Shown here: one piece after another, positions 63,577-64,000 of the stretch | Layout: each line of letters starts with the position of its first letter | Numbering within the stretch: the stretch's first letter is position 1 | Assembly (NCBI GenBank): GCA_027186245.1 | Contig: CP114493.1 | Location: forward strand, 2,363,501 to 2,427,500 | DNA: 64,000 nucleotides | Source: Coriaria nepalensis | Lineage: Eukaryota > Streptophyta > Magnoliopsida > Cucurbitales > Coriariaceae | Direction: 5' to 3' | Made by a program: the position numbers and the translations under genes | The notes under the pieces: generated by a model | What the model saw: only the letters and a program-made list of their open reading frames with translations | Database searches by the model: none | Told to the model about the DNA's origin: nothing

Positions 63577-63794
63577 ACATCAACATAAATGAGTTTTGAT
63601 TTGTCACTTGTCATACGGTAGTTTTCATGTGTTATTAAAATCAGTTTTCATAAAAAAAAAAAAAATGAAATTTGATGTTTCTAGAGAAAAATGAGCTTTG
63701 ATTTTTGTCTCTATTTACTACTGGGTTTATATGCTTATTTTTATTGATTTTGGTGGGACCTTATTTTTATTAATTGTGTTGGATGATTTTAAGA
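63577..63794. other. gene-free stretch
   Basis: Short AT-rich sequence between the possible MITE and the LTR-like block; nothing recognised. Confidence 0.4.
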
Positions 63795-64000
63795 AATAGA
63801 TGTAACATAAGAAAAATATTTAAAATTTTATTTAAATAATCTCTTAATATATATAATTTTTATTCAGATCAATTATATAATAATTATGTTATATATAAAT
63901 TATTATTTATCGATAATACAATAAATACTATTAATATTAAATCAATGTTAGGGAAAAGGAATACATCTCTTTTTGATTACAGAATTCTTCTTATTAAGAT
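63795..64000 (-). repeat. LTR-like block, partial at window edge
   Basis: Similar to 27845-28070 in the same orientation (GAAAAATATTTAAAATTTTA, CATATAATAATTAT against TATATAATAATTAT, AATATTAAATCAA-G-T, CTTTTTGATTACA against CTTTTGATTTACA, AAGAT). It runs off the end of the window. Confidence 0.55.

Overview
The window is nuclear DNA from a flowering plant (eudicot). It is AT-rich, the genes have GT-AG introns (BRUTUS has 13), the promoters carry plant TATA boxes, and the intergenic space is filled with decayed Ty1/copia elements and foldback/MITE-like repeats. A relic resembling the DUF1985 proteins common in cucurbit transposons (1.4-2.4 kb) makes a cucurbit the best guess, but this rests on recalled family resemblance only.

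Four genes look intact, all on the minus strand: a BEE1/BEE3-type bHLH transcription factor (10343-12093, 6 exons), a P-class PPR protein resembling Arabidopsis At1g07590 (16050-18168, 2 exons), the hemerythrin/RING E3 ligase BRUTUS (32272-40520, 14 exons, 1231 aa), and ribosomal protein eS4/RPS4 (61453-63122, 4 exons, 264 aa). Exon junctions of all four were checked by hand for splice dinucleotides and phase. A fifth locus on the plus strand (19648-24070) is clearly AMSH1-like, a JAMM-type deubiquitinase. It carries an exon frameshift, a truncated mini-exon with TGA, an in-frame TAG and an out-of-frame deletion in the last exon, so I call it a pseudogene or null allele.

Layout: 1-10.3 kb is repeat-rich and without an intact gene (DUF1985-like relic, 53-bp minisatellite, about 155-bp degenerate repeats, 25-bp minisatellite). 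10.3-18.2 kb holds the bHLH and PPR genes. 19.6-24.1 kb is the broken AMSH1, followed by a near-palindromic foldback element with a 7-bp target duplication (24440-24974). 26-29.6 kb holds a degenerate zinc-knuckle polyprotein relic (retrotransposon or old pararetrovirus copy), an LTR-like block and a copia gag fragment. 32.3-40.5 kb is BRUTUS, with two palindromic G-boxes just upstream of its TATA box. 41-61 kb is a transposon graveyard: copia pol, two other copia RT remnants, a 0.9-1.1-kb repeat present twice and an integrase relic. 61.4-63.1 kb is RPS4.

Within 42-61 kb, three intergenic segments recur in the same order (42.2, 50.9 and 54.9 kb against 56.8, 59.8 and 60.9 kb). This indicates an old direct duplication block later inflated by retrotransposons. 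The genes do not form a pathway together; they are ordinary neighbours on a plant chromosome. I found no convincing undescribed biochemical system; the most notable observations are the decaying AMSH1 locus, the collinear duplication and the foldback element.
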